From contig JAUZSC010000037.1 in the NCBI GenBank assembly GCA_030949825.1, positions 124,001 through 188,000 of the forward strand: a stretch of DNA of 64,000 nt. Reading direction: 5' to 3'. The stretch is from Sulfurimonas sp. (GTDB lineage Bacteria; Campylobacterota; Campylobacteria; Campylobacterales; Sulfurimonadaceae). Under the pieces are notes generated by a model. That model was not told where the DNA came from. It searched no databases and saw nothing but the letters and a program-made list of their open reading frames with translations. Below, piece by piece: positions 1 to 8,845 of this stretch (positions are counted from its first letter, which is position 1; every line of letters begins with the position of its first letter). The position numbers and the translations under genes were made by a program.

Positions 1-2
1 CG

Positions 3-875
3 CCAAGAAGTGTAAATACTTTGGGCGGCATCATGGGCGATGTGAATAATGCTTTGCCTGGGGACACAGAGATTTATGTATGTGAAGCAGGAGCAAGACA
101 AAGCGGAGATATTTATGATATTACTACATTTGTTGAGCCTCAAACTGTTGTAGTTGGCAAGGTTGGTGAAGCGCATATAGAGTACTTTAAATCTTTAAAA
201 AACATCATAAGTACAAAGTTAGAGATTATGCAATCGCCAAGATTAGAGCGTGCTTTTATTCATACCTCTGTAACCGAGGAGCCACATGAAAAGGTTACTT
301 TTTTCGGTGATGACATTTCAAATATACAAGCAACCTTAGATGGAATTGATTTTGATATTGAGATAGATAATGAGAAGTTACATTTACACACAGATGTCTT
401 AGGTGAGTTCCAAACTATGAATATCGCAGTCGCTGTAAGAATCGCAAAAAGCTTTGGAATGACTAATGAAGCAATCATAAAAGCAGTAGCAAAACTAGAA
501 CCCGTAGAACATAGACTCCAACTTATAAAAGCAGGTGGAAAAATCATCTTAGATGATGGCTATAACGGCAACATAGATGGAATGCTCGAAGGTGTACGAC
601 TTTGTTCTTTACACACGGGAAGAAAAGTTATCGTTACTCCTGGTTTAGTTGAAAGCACTAAAGAATTAAATATGAGATTTATACAAGAGATAAATAAAGT
701 TTTTGACATAGTAATCATAACAGGGGCATTAAATGCAGAACTGTTTGACAAAAATATTACTGTGAAAAATAAGATACTCTTACGAGATAAAGCTGTCTTA
801 ACAAAAGTCTTAGGTTCACAAACAGCTTCAGGAGACATCATCTTGTTTGCTAATGATGCGCCTAATTTTATATAA
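3..875 (+). CDS. murF: UDP-N-acetylmuramoyl-tripeptide--D-alanyl-D-alanine ligase MurF, 5' end cut by the window
   Basis: MurF adds D-Ala-D-Ala to UDP-MurNAc-tripeptide in the last cytoplasmic step of peptidoglycan precursor synthesis. The visible 290 codons hold the end of the ATPase domain and the whole C-terminal ligase domain. The reading frame is open from base 3 and begins with PRSVNTLGGIMGDVNNALPG, a segment that lies well inside Mur ligases, so the TTG at 21 is not the true start and the ATP-binding P-loop lies outside the window. Supporting motifs are YVCEAGARQSGDI, EPVEHRLQ and DDGYNGN (the Mur D-x-YNxN motif of the ligase domain). The gene ends 31 bp before the TRAP transporter genes. 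The family is clear; MurF rather than another Mur ligase is inferred from the DDGYNGN context. Confidence 0.85.
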   Translation, partial: PRSVNTLGGIMGDVNNALPGDTEIYVCEAGARQSGDIYDITTFVEPQTVVVGKVGEAHIEYFKSLKNIISTKLEIMQSPRLERAFIHTSVTEEPHEKVTFFGDDISNIQATLDGIDFDIEIDNEKLHLHTDVLGEFQTMNIAVAVRIAKSFGMTNEAIIKAVAKLEPVEHRLQLIKAGGKIILDDGYNGNIDGMLEGVRLCSLHTGRKVIVTPGLVESTKELNMRFIQEINKVFDIVIITGALNAELFDKNITVKNKILLRDKAVLTKVLGSQTASGDIILFANDAPNFI

Positions 876-906
876 ATGAAAACAATTGACGAGTTAACAT
901 AAACAT

Positions 907-1391
907 ATGATTATTACTAATACTATAAAATACCTTGGCTATTTTACAGCATTTATCCTATTGCTCTTAGTCCTTCTAGTAGTCTACGATGCAACTGCTC
1001 GTTATTTATTTTCTTCTGGTTCTATCGCCTTACAAGAGCTAGAATGGCATCTTTTTGATGTTGTTATTCTTTTTTGGAATCGCATATACTTTAAAAGAAA
1101 ATGCGCATGTTCGGGTTGATATATTTTATGCTTCGTATAGCCAAAAGAAAAAAGCTTTTATAAATCTTATCGCTTCAGTTTTTTTTATACTTCCTTTTTC
1201 TTTACTTATCATTTATATCGGGATTGATTTTGTCCAGATGAGTTTTTCTCAAAATGAAGCTTCATCAAATCCTGGTGGGCTTGAGTACCGTTACTTAGTC
1301 AAAGCATTACTTCCTCTTTCATTTGTTTTTTTTATCCCTCCAAGCTTTGAGCGATTCTGTGCGTAATTTTAAAATATACAAAGCCTTATGA
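907..1391 (+). pseudogene. dctQ: TRAP transporter small membrane subunit DctQ, two frameshifts
   Basis: DctQ is the four-helix small membrane subunit of TRAP dicarboxylate-type transporters and pairs with DctM. The gene can be read only by changing frame twice. The first part (from 907) runs to EWHLFDVVILF, then the T6 tract at 1070-1075 must lose one T to continue as GIAYTLKENAHVRVDIFY, the characteristic DctQ motif. Near the T8 tract at 1326-1333 and the following CCC a second shift restores LQALSDSVRNFKIYKAL and a stop at 1389-1391. That stop overlaps the dctM ATG at 1388, as in intact operons, which supports this reconstruction. Both shifts look like one-base homopolymer gains. No DctP binding protein is visible here. 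Confidence 0.8.
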
Positions 1392-2698
1392 TAGCTTTGT
1401 TAATGTTTGTCGTTGTTTTAATTCTTCTTTTAGTAGGAATTCCCGTTGCCTTTGTTTTTGGAACTGTATCTATAGTGTTTGCATTTTTGATTCCTGACCT
1501 TGGCATCGAGGTTTTTAAAGTTCTTCCCTTTAGAATCTTTGGAATTATGTCCAATACAACACTTATGGCAGTTCCCCTTTTTATAGCGATGGGTTTAGTG
1601 CTAGAGAAATCAAAAATGGCAGAAAGACTTTTAGTTTCCATGAGCTCACTTTTTCGTGATGTGCGTGGTGGTTTAGCTGTAAGTGTAGTGTTAGTGGGTG
1701 CAATGCTCGCAGCATCTACGGGAATAGTATCTGCATCTGTTGTTATGATGAGTGTAATAGCACTTCCTTTGATGCTAAAAGCTGGTTATGACAAAGGTTT
1801 AGCATCTGGGACTGTTGCTGCAAGTGGAACGCTTGGTCAGATTATTCCTCCTTCTATTATCTTGATTATTTTAGGTGATGTGATGAGCGTGAGTGTTGGG
1901 GACTTATTTAAAGGTGCTTTTCTTCCAGGACTTGTTTTAGTTGGTCTTTATATTTCATATATTTTGATTCGTGCCTTCTTTCAGCCTTCTGTTGCACCGC
2001 TTCATTCCCAAGCGCAGCGTGGGAACGAGATTGACGAGAATGAGCGTATCAGCATTAAAGAAGTGATTATTTCTATCGTGCCACCTTTACTTTTAATGTT
2101 CTCCGTCTTAGGAAGTATCTTTGCAGGTATTGCTTCGCCTACTGAGTCCGCTGCCTTTGGTGTTGTGGGTGCAGTTATTTTAGCATCTCTCAACAAGTCT
2201 TTAAATTTTGAGATGCTGCGGTACGCAACGCTGGAAACCGTAAAACTAAGCGGAATGATTTTTATGATTCTCATAGGGGCTACAGCTTTTTCACTTGTCT
2301 TTAACGAGCTTGGTGGAAGCGACTTGATTTTAGAGTTTTTCAGTGAAGATATTGGAGATGTTTGGGTTTTTATAGGCATAGCGATGCTCAGCATCTTTAT
2401 ACTTGGTTTTTTTATAGATTTTATAGAAATAAGCTTTATTATCGTTCCGATTTTAGTACCAGTAATGGAAGCGTTTGGAATAGATCCCATTTGGTTTGCA
2501 GTGCTTATCGCTCTAAATCTGCAAGCTTCCTTTTTAACACCGCCCTTTGGTCTGTCGCTCTTTTTCTTAAAAGGTGCAGCGGGAGATACGATTAAAACGA
2601 TAGAGATTTATAAAGGAATTATTCCCTTTATACTTTTACAACTTTTAGGACTTGGTTTGGTACTTTTGTTTCCAAACTTAGTTTTTGCTTTTCTTTAG
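1388..2698 (+). CDS. dctM: TRAP transporter large permease subunit DctM
   Basis: This is the ion-coupled transport subunit of a tripartite ATP-independent periplasmic transporter for an organic acid whose identity cannot be told from sequence. The 436-residue length, the many hydrophobic helices and family motifs such as GTLGQIIPPSIILIILGD, SPTESAAFGVVGA and LLTPPFGLSLFFLKG type segments (residues roughly 150, 245 and 385) are typical. It starts inside the stop of dctQ, so the two are translationally coupled. The periplasmic solute-binding subunit is not in the window and may lie elsewhere. The gene is intact. Confidence 0.93.
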   Translation: MIALLMFVVVLILLLVGIPVAFVFGTVSIVFAFLIPDLGIEVFKVLPFRIFGIMSNTTLMAVPLFIAMGLVLEKSKMAERLLVSMSSLFRDVRGGLAVSVVLVGAMLAASTGIVSASVVMMSVIALPLMLKAGYDKGLASGTVAASGTLGQIIPPSIILIILGDVMSVSVGDLFKGAFLPGLVLVGLYISYILIRAFFQPSVAPLHSQAQRGNEIDENERISIKEVIISIVPPLLLMFSVLGSIFAGIASPTESAAFGVVGAVILASLNKSLNFEMLRYATLETVKLSGMIFMILIGATAFSLVFNELGGSDLILEFFSEDIGDVWVFIGIAMLSIFILGFFIDFIEISFIIVPILVPVMEAFGIDPIWFAVLIALNLQASFLTPPFGLSLFFLKGAAGDTIKTIEIYKGIIPFILLQLLGLGLVLLFPNLVFAFL

Positions 2699-2705
2699 AA
2701 TATAA

Positions 2706-3488
2706 ATGTACTATTATCGGATTATTATCTCATACAATGGCACACATTATTGTGGTTGGCAAGATTTAGGTAAAAACTCTGATGTGCCAACTATTCAAGC
2801 CCAAATACAAAGAGTACTTCAAAAAATATGTAAATATCAAGAGTGTACAGTCTCAGTGGCAAGCAGAACGGATGCAGGTGTTCATGCTCAGGGTCAAGTT
2901 GCAAAAATTACTATTGCCTTATCCATAGAAGAAGAAAAACTTTTGTTAGGGATGAATTCACTCTTAGCTGATGATATACGTATTTTACAATGCGAAGTGT
3001 GTAGTTCAGAGTTTAATGCGAATAAGCATAGTACGAGCAAAGAGTATCATTATTATTTTAGTACGCAAACTATTCATAATCCAGTTATGCATGATGTCGT
3101 TGCTCATATTCCTTCTCTAAGTAAAGGTCTTTCTTTGCTTGATATAAAATGTATAAAAGAGGCGTGTAAACTTTTTGTTGGCGAACATGATTTTTACAAC
3201 TTTGCAAAACGGGACAAGACAATGCACTCCACTGTTCGTAGGCTTATAAGCTGTGAAATAGTAGAAGTCCAAGACTCCGTGTTTTCTAAGAAAGTTTATT
3301 ATATTAAAGTTGTGGGTAATGGTTTTTTAAGGTATATGGTTCGCTATATCGCAGGTGCTTTATTTGGAGTTGGGAGAAAGGAGATTAGTTTAAGTGATAT
3401 TGCCAATGCCCTTGCTAATAAACAAGAGCAAAAGATTAGTCGTATAGCTAAAGCTCGAGGGCTTCACTTGATTAAAATTTTTTATTAA
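2706..3488 (+). CDS. truA: TruA-family tRNA pseudouridine synthase, first copy
   Basis: TruA isomerises uridines 38-40 in the anticodon stem of tRNAs. The protein of 260 residues has the TruA fold signature: N-terminal YYRIIISYNGTHYCGWQ, the catalytic loop ASRTDAGVHAQGQV with catalytic Asp at about residue 56, and the C-terminal segment GNGFLRYMVRYIAGAL. It begins 7 bp after dctM, in the same direction. A second truA lies at 17319-18029 in the conserved Campylobacterota uppS-pilD-lptG-truA order, so this copy is the probable paralogue or acquired gene. Its substrate could differ from positions 38-40. Confidence 0.9.
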   Translation: MYYYRIIISYNGTHYCGWQDLGKNSDVPTIQAQIQRVLQKICKYQECTVSVASRTDAGVHAQGQVAKITIALSIEEEKLLLGMNSLLADDIRILQCEVCSSEFNANKHSTSKEYHYYFSTQTIHNPVMHDVVAHIPSLSKGLSLLDIKCIKEACKLFVGEHDFYNFAKRDKTMHSTVRRLISCEIVEVQDSVFSKKVYYIKVVGNGFLRYMVRYIAGALFGVGRKEISLSDIANALANKQEQKISRIAKARGLHLIKIFY

Positions 3489-3501
3489 AAAGATATAGAG
3501 T

Positions 3502-3876
3502 TTATAAGTCGATAGCACACTTTTTAAGTGTTTCTAAATCAACAAGTTTAAGAATATTTTCATGCGTAGAGTGAATAAAAATCTTAATATCAACTCCCTC
3601 TTGTAATGCACGCACAAAACTCGGACCATTTAAACACCAACTTTGTCCATCTTTTACACCAGGGAAGTTAAACTGAGGCATTGGAGTAGACAAATCGTTT
3701 CCTGCTTTTTTAGAATAAGCTAAGAATTCCTCAGTTGCATAAATACATACAGTATGAACACCTTTGTTTTCTGGACCACATTCACATGAACCTGTTCTAA
3801 AAAAACCTGTGAGTGGATCTAAACTACATGGTTCTAAAATTCCGCCAAGTGCATTTAACTCTTTCATTTCTTTCAT
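3502..3876 (-). CDS. DUF2237 family protein
   Basis: This short 124-residue soluble protein matches the DUF2237 family. Its conserved features are all visible: GILEPCSLDPLTGFFR near the N-terminus, a Cys-rich stretch SCECGPENKG, the segment TEEFLAYSKKAGNDLSTP, and GQSWCLNG. The function of the family is unknown; the conserved cysteines suggest metal binding or redox chemistry, which is inference. It is convergent with the upstream truA copy and divergent from the gene at 3978, so it probably has its own promoter between 3877 and 3977. Confidence 0.8.
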   Translation of the reverse strand: MKEMKELNALGGILEPCSLDPLTGFFRTGSCECGPENKGVHTVCIYATEEFLAYSKKAGNDLSTPMPQFNFPGVKDGQSWCLNGPSFVRALQEGVDIKIFIHSTHENILKLVDLETLKKCAIDL

Positions 3877-3977
3877 ATCAATACCTTATAGTTTTTCGTG
3901 ATTTTAACCGATGTCTTTTAACTTAAAATAAATATATATAGTGAAAGGATACACTTATAAAAAATTTAGGAACAAGT

Positions 3978-5039
3978 ATGACTCAAATATCAAAGATAGA
4001 TGCAATTAAAGGTGCTTTTTATGGCGCAATCGTTGGAGATGCCTTATGTTTAGGTTCTCATTATGAATACGATGCTATAAAAATTTATAATGCTTATGGA
4101 GATAAACCCATAGAAAAATTTATGTCACCAGGTGAAATGATGGGTGGACAAACACATGGTATTGGCTGGGGTGAAAGAAATTACCATCCTGGGAAAAAAG
4201 CTGGGGGAACTACAGATTATGGTGATTACAATATTTTAGTTTTAGAACACCTCGCTCAAATCGCCGAACCTAAACGTGCTTTTGAAGTCTCTGGCATTCT
4301 TGCTCATTGGATGAACCGCTTTGAAAATAGCTGGGGTTCTTGGATATGCACAATGACAAAACAAACATATACTCAAGTTAAAGAAGGCGTAGCAGTAGAG
4401 AGAATAGGTGGCATCTCAAATGCAATGGCGATTCGTCATGTTGCAGGATATGCTTATTATGACTCAGAAGAAGAACTAGCAGATTTAGCACGCAAAACAA
4501 TGTTTACACATACAAGTGAAGAAGCCTTAAGCGGTGGTGAGTTTTTCGCGCGTGTTACACATAGAGTTATAAATGGAGAACATCCTAGAGATGCTATTGA
4601 GAATGTAGCTGTAACTATGAGTGGATTCATTCAAGGAAAAGTGGCGCAGGCTATTGCTAAAGTGGCAGAAGAAAAAGACCCGAGTACTTCTTTGTCAAAA
4701 GAAAAGTTTTCAGATGACTTAGCTATCACCTCTATGGCAAAGCTTTGGGATATTGGAAGAAGTGAACCTGTTCGTGTTGGAAAAGCAAGTCCAACTGAGG
4801 GAACGCTGCCAGCATCTGTATATATCATTCTAAAATATGTTGACCAAGAAGACGCACTGAATGTCGCAATCCAAGCCAATGCAATGGTTGGTGGAGATAA
4901 TGCTTCTCGTTCTATCGCAATAGGTATGGTTTTAGGTGCGTATAAAGGTGTAAATGCAATCAAAAAAGAGTGGTTAGAGAGTTTAGAGCAGTATGAGTAT
5001 TGTGAAAATCTACTAAATAAGCTACCATTACTAAAATAA
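3978..5039 (+). CDS. ADP-ribosylglycohydrolase (DraG/J1-crystallin) family protein
   Basis: This family removes ADP-ribose from proteins or small molecules through a two-metal site made of two Asp-rich motifs. The 353-residue protein opens with AIKGAFYGAIVGDALCLGSH, a strong family signature. The first metal motif, normally T-D-D-T like, reads TTDYGDYN, and the second, normally GGDTDT, reads GGDNASRS. Both sites are altered, as in lens J1-crystallin and related divergent members, so hydrolase activity is uncertain. An AGGAACAAGT ribosome site precedes the ATG. The next gene, 19 bp downstream, encodes a HIT protein, so both may act on nucleotide-type substrates (inference). Confidence 0.82.
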   Translation: MTQISKIDAIKGAFYGAIVGDALCLGSHYEYDAIKIYNAYGDKPIEKFMSPGEMMGGQTHGIGWGERNYHPGKKAGGTTDYGDYNILVLEHLAQIAEPKRAFEVSGILAHWMNRFENSWGSWICTMTKQTYTQVKEGVAVERIGGISNAMAIRHVAGYAYYDSEEELADLARKTMFTHTSEEALSGGEFFARVTHRVINGEHPRDAIENVAVTMSGFIQGKVAQAIAKVAEEKDPSTSLSKEKFSDDLAITSMAKLWDIGRSEPVRVGKASPTEGTLPASVYIILKYVDQEDALNVAIQANAMVGGDNASRSIAIGMVLGAYKGVNAIKKEWLESLEQYEYCENLLNKLPLLK

Positions 5040-5058
5040 GTTTTTTAAAGGTCTAATT

Positions 5059-5550
5059 GTGGAAGATATTTTATACGCTCCTTGGCGTGATGAGTATATT
5101 ATGAGTAAGGGAATTGATGGTTGTGTTTTTTGTCATATAACTGACAATGAAGACAAGGCAGATGAGCTTGGTGTTTTATACGCAGATGAGCATTGTTTTA
5201 TTGTTATGAATAAGTACCCCTATACTCCTGGGCATTTTATGATTATTCCACATTTTCACACAGATAAACTTGAAGACTTAGACCCTAAAGTGTGGCTTCA
5301 TATGAGCGCTTTAGCACAAAATGGTGTTAGACTTTTAAAAGAAGGTTTTAAAGCCCAAGGTGTAAACATCGGTATGAACCTTGGTCGTGCAGGTGGGGCA
5401 GGGATAGCTGAACATATTCATATGCATCTCGTCCCCCGTTGGGAAAGAGATACTAACTTTGCAACTGCGATTGCTGGTGTTAGAATTTATTCAAGTGATT
5501 TTGATAAGATTTATAAACATATAAAGAGTTTGATTCCTAAGTATATGTAG
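5059..5550 (+). CDS. HIT family nucleotide hydrolase/transferase
   Basis: HIT proteins cleave or transfer nucleoside monophosphates from dinucleotides and phosphoramidates. The 163-residue protein has CVFCHI near residue 22, YPYTPGHFMIIP, and the catalytic histidine triad HIHMHLVPRW near residue 117. It resembles the Ap4A phosphorylase/AP4A hydrolase-like branch of the family found widely in bacteria. The start is GTG at 5059, with AAAGGT about 8 bp upstream. The next gene begins directly at its stop codon, so the two are co-transcribed. Confidence 0.9.
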   Translation: MEDILYAPWRDEYIMSKGIDGCVFCHITDNEDKADELGVLYADEHCFIVMNKYPYTPGHFMIIPHFHTDKLEDLDPKVWLHMSALAQNGVRLLKEGFKAQGVNIGMNLGRAGGAGIAEHIHMHLVPRWERDTNFATAIAGVRIYSSDFDKIYKHIKSLIPKYM

Positions 5551-6861
5551 ATGCAAAGGTACTTATTAGCTCTTTTATTTTTAGTTGTTTCTCTTCATGG
5601 AGAGCAATACCCTCTTTTATATAAGCAACTCTCGCATCCTCTTTTTAAATCATCGAAGGCAATACAAAATCTCTCAAATATTAAAGCGATAGAGAAAAGT
5701 TTAGACTCGTATAATAGAGCTATAAATAGGGCACTTACATTAGGTAAAGAAGTAGATAAAACACGAGATGCTAGGCGTATAAAAGAGTATCTCTTCACAT
5801 TAAGAAAGCTTCAAAAGAAGTATGATGCTATTCTTTACCTCATTCATAAAGAAATATCTTCAAGTGTAGATAAAAAAGATTTTAAATGCTTTATGCAATT
5901 AACCGCCTATGAGTTTGATGGATTACTTCAAAATAGGGCTTTATATAAGAAGTCTTTAGTCTTTTATAAAGAAAACAAAAAAACAAAAACAAATGACTTT
6001 TTTGAAAAAAGAATAGAATATACACAACTCGAAGTAGCAACAGCGCAAGAGTTTCAAGATGAAGTAGAAACTTCAAGCTACGATTCATCCAAAAAACAAA
6101 AGAAAAAAAGAAAGGTAAACTTAGAAGTAGTAGATGGAGGGAAATATTACGATGTGTTTATAGAGAACTTTAATCCGTACTCAGTCACTGTAAATGTAAA
6201 AGGAAGCTACAAGAACTTAGCATCTAGCCATTCTAACAAAGAAGTTGTTTCAATAAAAGCAGGTGAAAAAAAGAAATACTTGCGTTTGAGTAAAATTAAG
6301 GGGGCACTTTCATATAGTTATAGCTTTTCGTATACATGGGTTTTAGGTGATATAGATGCTGTTCATGATGATTCTTTTATCTATAGATTTCCTTTTCAAA
6401 AGGGTACTTCCGTCCGAGTTTCACAAGGATTTAATGGAACAACTACACATAATGGTCGTTCAAAATACGCGATAGATTTTGCAATGCCTACAGGAACAAA
6501 AATCTATGCAGCCAGAGCTGGTGTGGTTGTAAAAATAAAAGAAAATTCCAACAAAGGCGGATATGCAAAAGAATTTTCTAGTTATGGAAACTATGTAACG
6601 ATAGAACACGAAGACGCTACATTTGCGACCTACTATCATTTAAAACAGTATGGCGCGCTTGTTAGAGTTGGAGATAAGGTAAAAAAAGGTGCTTTAATTG
6701 CATACTCAGGAAATACAGGTTATTCAAGTGGACCGCATCTTCACTTTGCTGTTTTTAAAGCTAACAGTGCTACAAGTACACAAACGATTAAAATTAAGTT
6801 TTTAGGCATAAAGAAAATAATCCATTACATAGAAAAAAATGTTTTTTATACGGCAAAATGA
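5551..6861 (+). CDS. M23 family peptidase, probably a periplasmic peptidoglycan hydrolase
   Basis: M23 enzymes are zinc metallopeptidases that cut peptide cross-links in peptidoglycan. The first 18 residues form a signal peptide (MQRYLLALLFLVVSLHG), followed by about 265 residues of helical and beta-rich sequence without a recognised domain, and then the C-terminal M23 domain (about 285-400). The domain shows HNGRSKYAIDFAMP, GNYVTIEH, YYHLKQYG and the zinc motif GPHLHFAV. The first zinc motif belongs to the subgroup where His lies further upstream of Asp than the usual HxxxD. The start codon abuts the stop of the HIT gene. Confidence 0.88.
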   Translation: MQRYLLALLFLVVSLHGEQYPLLYKQLSHPLFKSSKAIQNLSNIKAIEKSLDSYNRAINRALTLGKEVDKTRDARRIKEYLFTLRKLQKKYDAILYLIHKEISSSVDKKDFKCFMQLTAYEFDGLLQNRALYKKSLVFYKENKKTKTNDFFEKRIEYTQLEVATAQEFQDEVETSSYDSSKKQKKKRKVNLEVVDGGKYYDVFIENFNPYSVTVNVKGSYKNLASSHSNKEVVSIKAGEKKKYLRLSKIKGALSYSYSFSYTWVLGDIDAVHDDSFIYRFPFQKGTSVRVSQGFNGTTTHNGRSKYAIDFAMPTGTKIYAARAGVVVKIKENSNKGGYAKEFSSYGNYVTIEHEDATFATYYHLKQYGALVRVGDKVKKGALIAYSGNTGYSSGPHLHFAVFKANSATSTQTIKIKFLGIKKIIHYIEKNVFYTAK

Positions 6862-6933
6862 TTTTTTAATAATGCTTAATAGTTATTTTGATAGAATAGG
6901 CTTATAATAATTATAATTTATTAAAGGATTAAA

Positions 6934-8130
6934 ATGCAAAGAAGAAATTTTTTAAAAATGTCACTTGCAGCATCTACCGTTGCTTTAGCTACTTCAGCAC
7001 ATGCTGGTATAACAGGACAGCCTATAGATAACAGAAAAGTATCTCGTATAGCTTTTCCTGAGAAAAAGCCACTCATTACTTACTCAGATAGACCACCGCT
7101 TCTTGAGACTCCTCGAGATGTTTTTAGTAAAGCAATCACTCCAAATGATGAGTTTTTTGTTCGTTAGCATCTCCCTAAAATTCCAACATACATAGATGCT
7201 AAAACATTTACGCTTCATATTAATGGACTTGTTGAGAGGGAAATTCACCTAACACTAAAGGACTTGAAAGAACATTTTGAACAGGTTGAAGTTACTGCTG
7301 TTCTTCAGTGTGGTGGAAATAGCCGTTCAGCATTTAAACCTATGGCTGGTGGAATTCAGTGGGGTAGTGGTGCTGTTGGTTGTGCTTCATGGAAAGGTGT
7401 TCGACTTCGCGATATTTTAAATCGTGCAGGACTTCAAAAAGGTGCACATTGGATAGGCTTTAATGGTAAAGATAATGCTGCGTATTATGAATCACCTAAT
7501 TTTATTCGTGAACTTGAAATAGATGAACTTGATGACCATGTTATTGTTGCTTATGAAATGAATGGAGAGGATTTACCTTACTTAAATGGTTTTCCACTTC
7601 GTCTTGTTATTCCCGGATACTACTCGGACAGTTGGGTGAAAATGCTTTCAAATGTTACTGTTACAAAAGAGTATAAAAACCTTTTCTTCATGGATGTCGC
7701 GTACCGCGTTCCAGATAACGAGTGCGAATGTGAAGAACCAGATAATAAAGCTAAGAAAACTAAACCTATTACTACAATGAATGTTAAATCTATCATAGGT
7801 TATCCAACCAACGATACTGTTGTTCATCACAACTCTCATGTTGTTGTTCGTGGTGTTGCATTTGATGATGGTCATGGGATTAGAGATGTATTTATTTCCA
7901 CAGATGAGGGTAAGACTTGGGAGAAATCTATTTTAGATGAGACTGCTGGACGATACGCGTTTAAAGAATTTAGATTTTCTTACAAACCAACTACTTATGG
8001 AAAAGTGAGTGTTATGGCTAAGGCTGTAAACAGACTCGGACAAGAACAACCGCTTGCTAAAGATGTAAAATGGAACCATGGTGGTTATAAGTTTAACGGT
8101 ATAGACACTGTTACATTTGAAGTGGTTTAA
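6934..8130 (+). pseudogene. sorA: SorA-type sulfite:cytochrome c oxidoreductase, molybdopterin subunit, with an in-frame TAG
   Basis: The SorA subunit oxidises sulfite to sulfate in the periplasm with a molybdenum cofactor. A twin-arginine signal (MQRRNFLKMS, then AHA cleavage site) is followed by the molybdopterin domain with the cofactor cysteine in VLQCGGNSR (about residue 126), then a C-terminal Mo-co dimerisation domain ending in TVTFEVV. The frame is open except for TAG at codon 78 (7165-7167), within FFVR-stop-HLPKIPTYID. Family members carry an aromatic residue at this place, so a single substitution from TAC, TAT or TGG explains it. It is therefore a nonsense allele or a sequencing error. 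The cytochrome gene follows at once. Confidence 0.85.
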
Positions 8131-8137
8131 GGACTCT

Positions 8138-8458
8138 ATGATGACAAGAATTAAAACAATGATACTATTAACGCTATTGAGTGCATCTGCATTATTTGCA
8201 GAAGTAAAAAAAGGTGAAAATATTGAAGTTCCATATATTGCATATGAGATTAAAATGGGTAAGGGCTTTGCAGAGGTTCAAGCAAATTGTTTAACATGCC
8301 ACTCATTTGGTTATATAATAAATCAGGGTAAACAATCCCGTGAACATTGGCATAAAAAAGTTTTAAAAATGATTTCGCACTTTAAAGCACCTATTAGTGA
8401 AACTGATGTAGAGATAATTACAAATTATTTAGCAGAACATTATGGAAACGGTAAGTAA
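8138..8458 (+). CDS. sorB: SorB-like monohaem cytochrome c
   Basis: This small periplasmic cytochrome c is the expected electron acceptor of the sulfite oxidase encoded just upstream, as in the two-gene sor locus of Campylobacter. The 106-residue protein has a signal peptide (to about SASALFA) and one haem motif CLTCH at residues 51-55, with a distal Met candidate in VLKMISHF. An AAGGA ribosome site at 8129-8133 lies inside the end of the upstream gene. It gives a better spacing to the second ATG (8141) than to the first (8138), so either may be used. A longer TTG reading from 8117 is unlikely. Confidence 0.85.
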   Translation: MMTRIKTMILLTLLSASALFAEVKKGENIEVPYIAYEIKMGKGFAEVQANCLTCHSFGYIINQGKQSREHWHKKVLKMISHFKAPISETDVEIITNYLAEHYGNGK

Positions 8459-8518
8459 AATAAGGCACAATTAGCTTTTTAAAACAAATTGACTTTAAAA
8501 GTCACTAAGGATAGCCAT

Positions 8519-8845
8519 ATGTTAAGTGTATTAGTCGAGTTTAGTATGTTTCCAACTTCTGCCGATGGTAGAGAGGGTGCATCTGTATCAAAAAGCGTAA
8601 GTAAGGTTATAGATGCCATAGATAAATCTGGAGTACCGTACCAGTTAACACCAATGGGTACGATCATAGAAGCAAAAAGTATGAAAGAGGCACTTGGAGT
8701 TATAGAACTTGCTTATGAACAACTGAGTGATTTAGATAGAGTGTACTCTTCTTTAAAGTTTGATATTCGTAAAAATACTGAGAATAGACTCAAAACAAAA
8801 ATAGAATCTGTTGAAAAAGTTTTAGGTAGAAGCGTAAGTCACTAA
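8519..8845 (+). CDS. MTH1187/YkoF-type thiamine-binding protein
   Basis: The 108-residue protein belongs to the thiamine_BP (MTH1187, formerly DUF77) family of small ferredoxin-like fold proteins. It shows the family pattern VEFSMFPTSADGREGASVS, VPYQLTPMGTIIE and DRVYSSLKFDIRK. Members bind thiamine or hydroxymethylpyrimidine, but their cellular role is not settled. An AAGG ribosome site at about 8507 fits the ATG at 8519 rather than an upstream TTG at 8489. Its stop overlaps the start of the following esterase gene by one base. Confidence 0.85.
   Translation: MLSVLVEFSMFPTSADGREGASVSKSVSKVIDAIDKSGVPYQLTPMGTIIEAKSMKEALGVIELAYEQLSDLDRVYSSLKFDIRKNTENRLKTKIESVEKVLGRSVSH

Noticed and set aside
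2002..2490. Long open frame on the minus strand
   Set aside because: It lies wholly inside dctM, the product is Ser/Ile/Lys-rich without domain structure, and dctM is a strong match. It is a shadow frame.
8117..8137. TTG start for the SorB cytochrome
   Set aside because: It would overlap sorA and add charged residues before the signal peptide; the ATG codons at 8138 and 8141 have a ribosome site.
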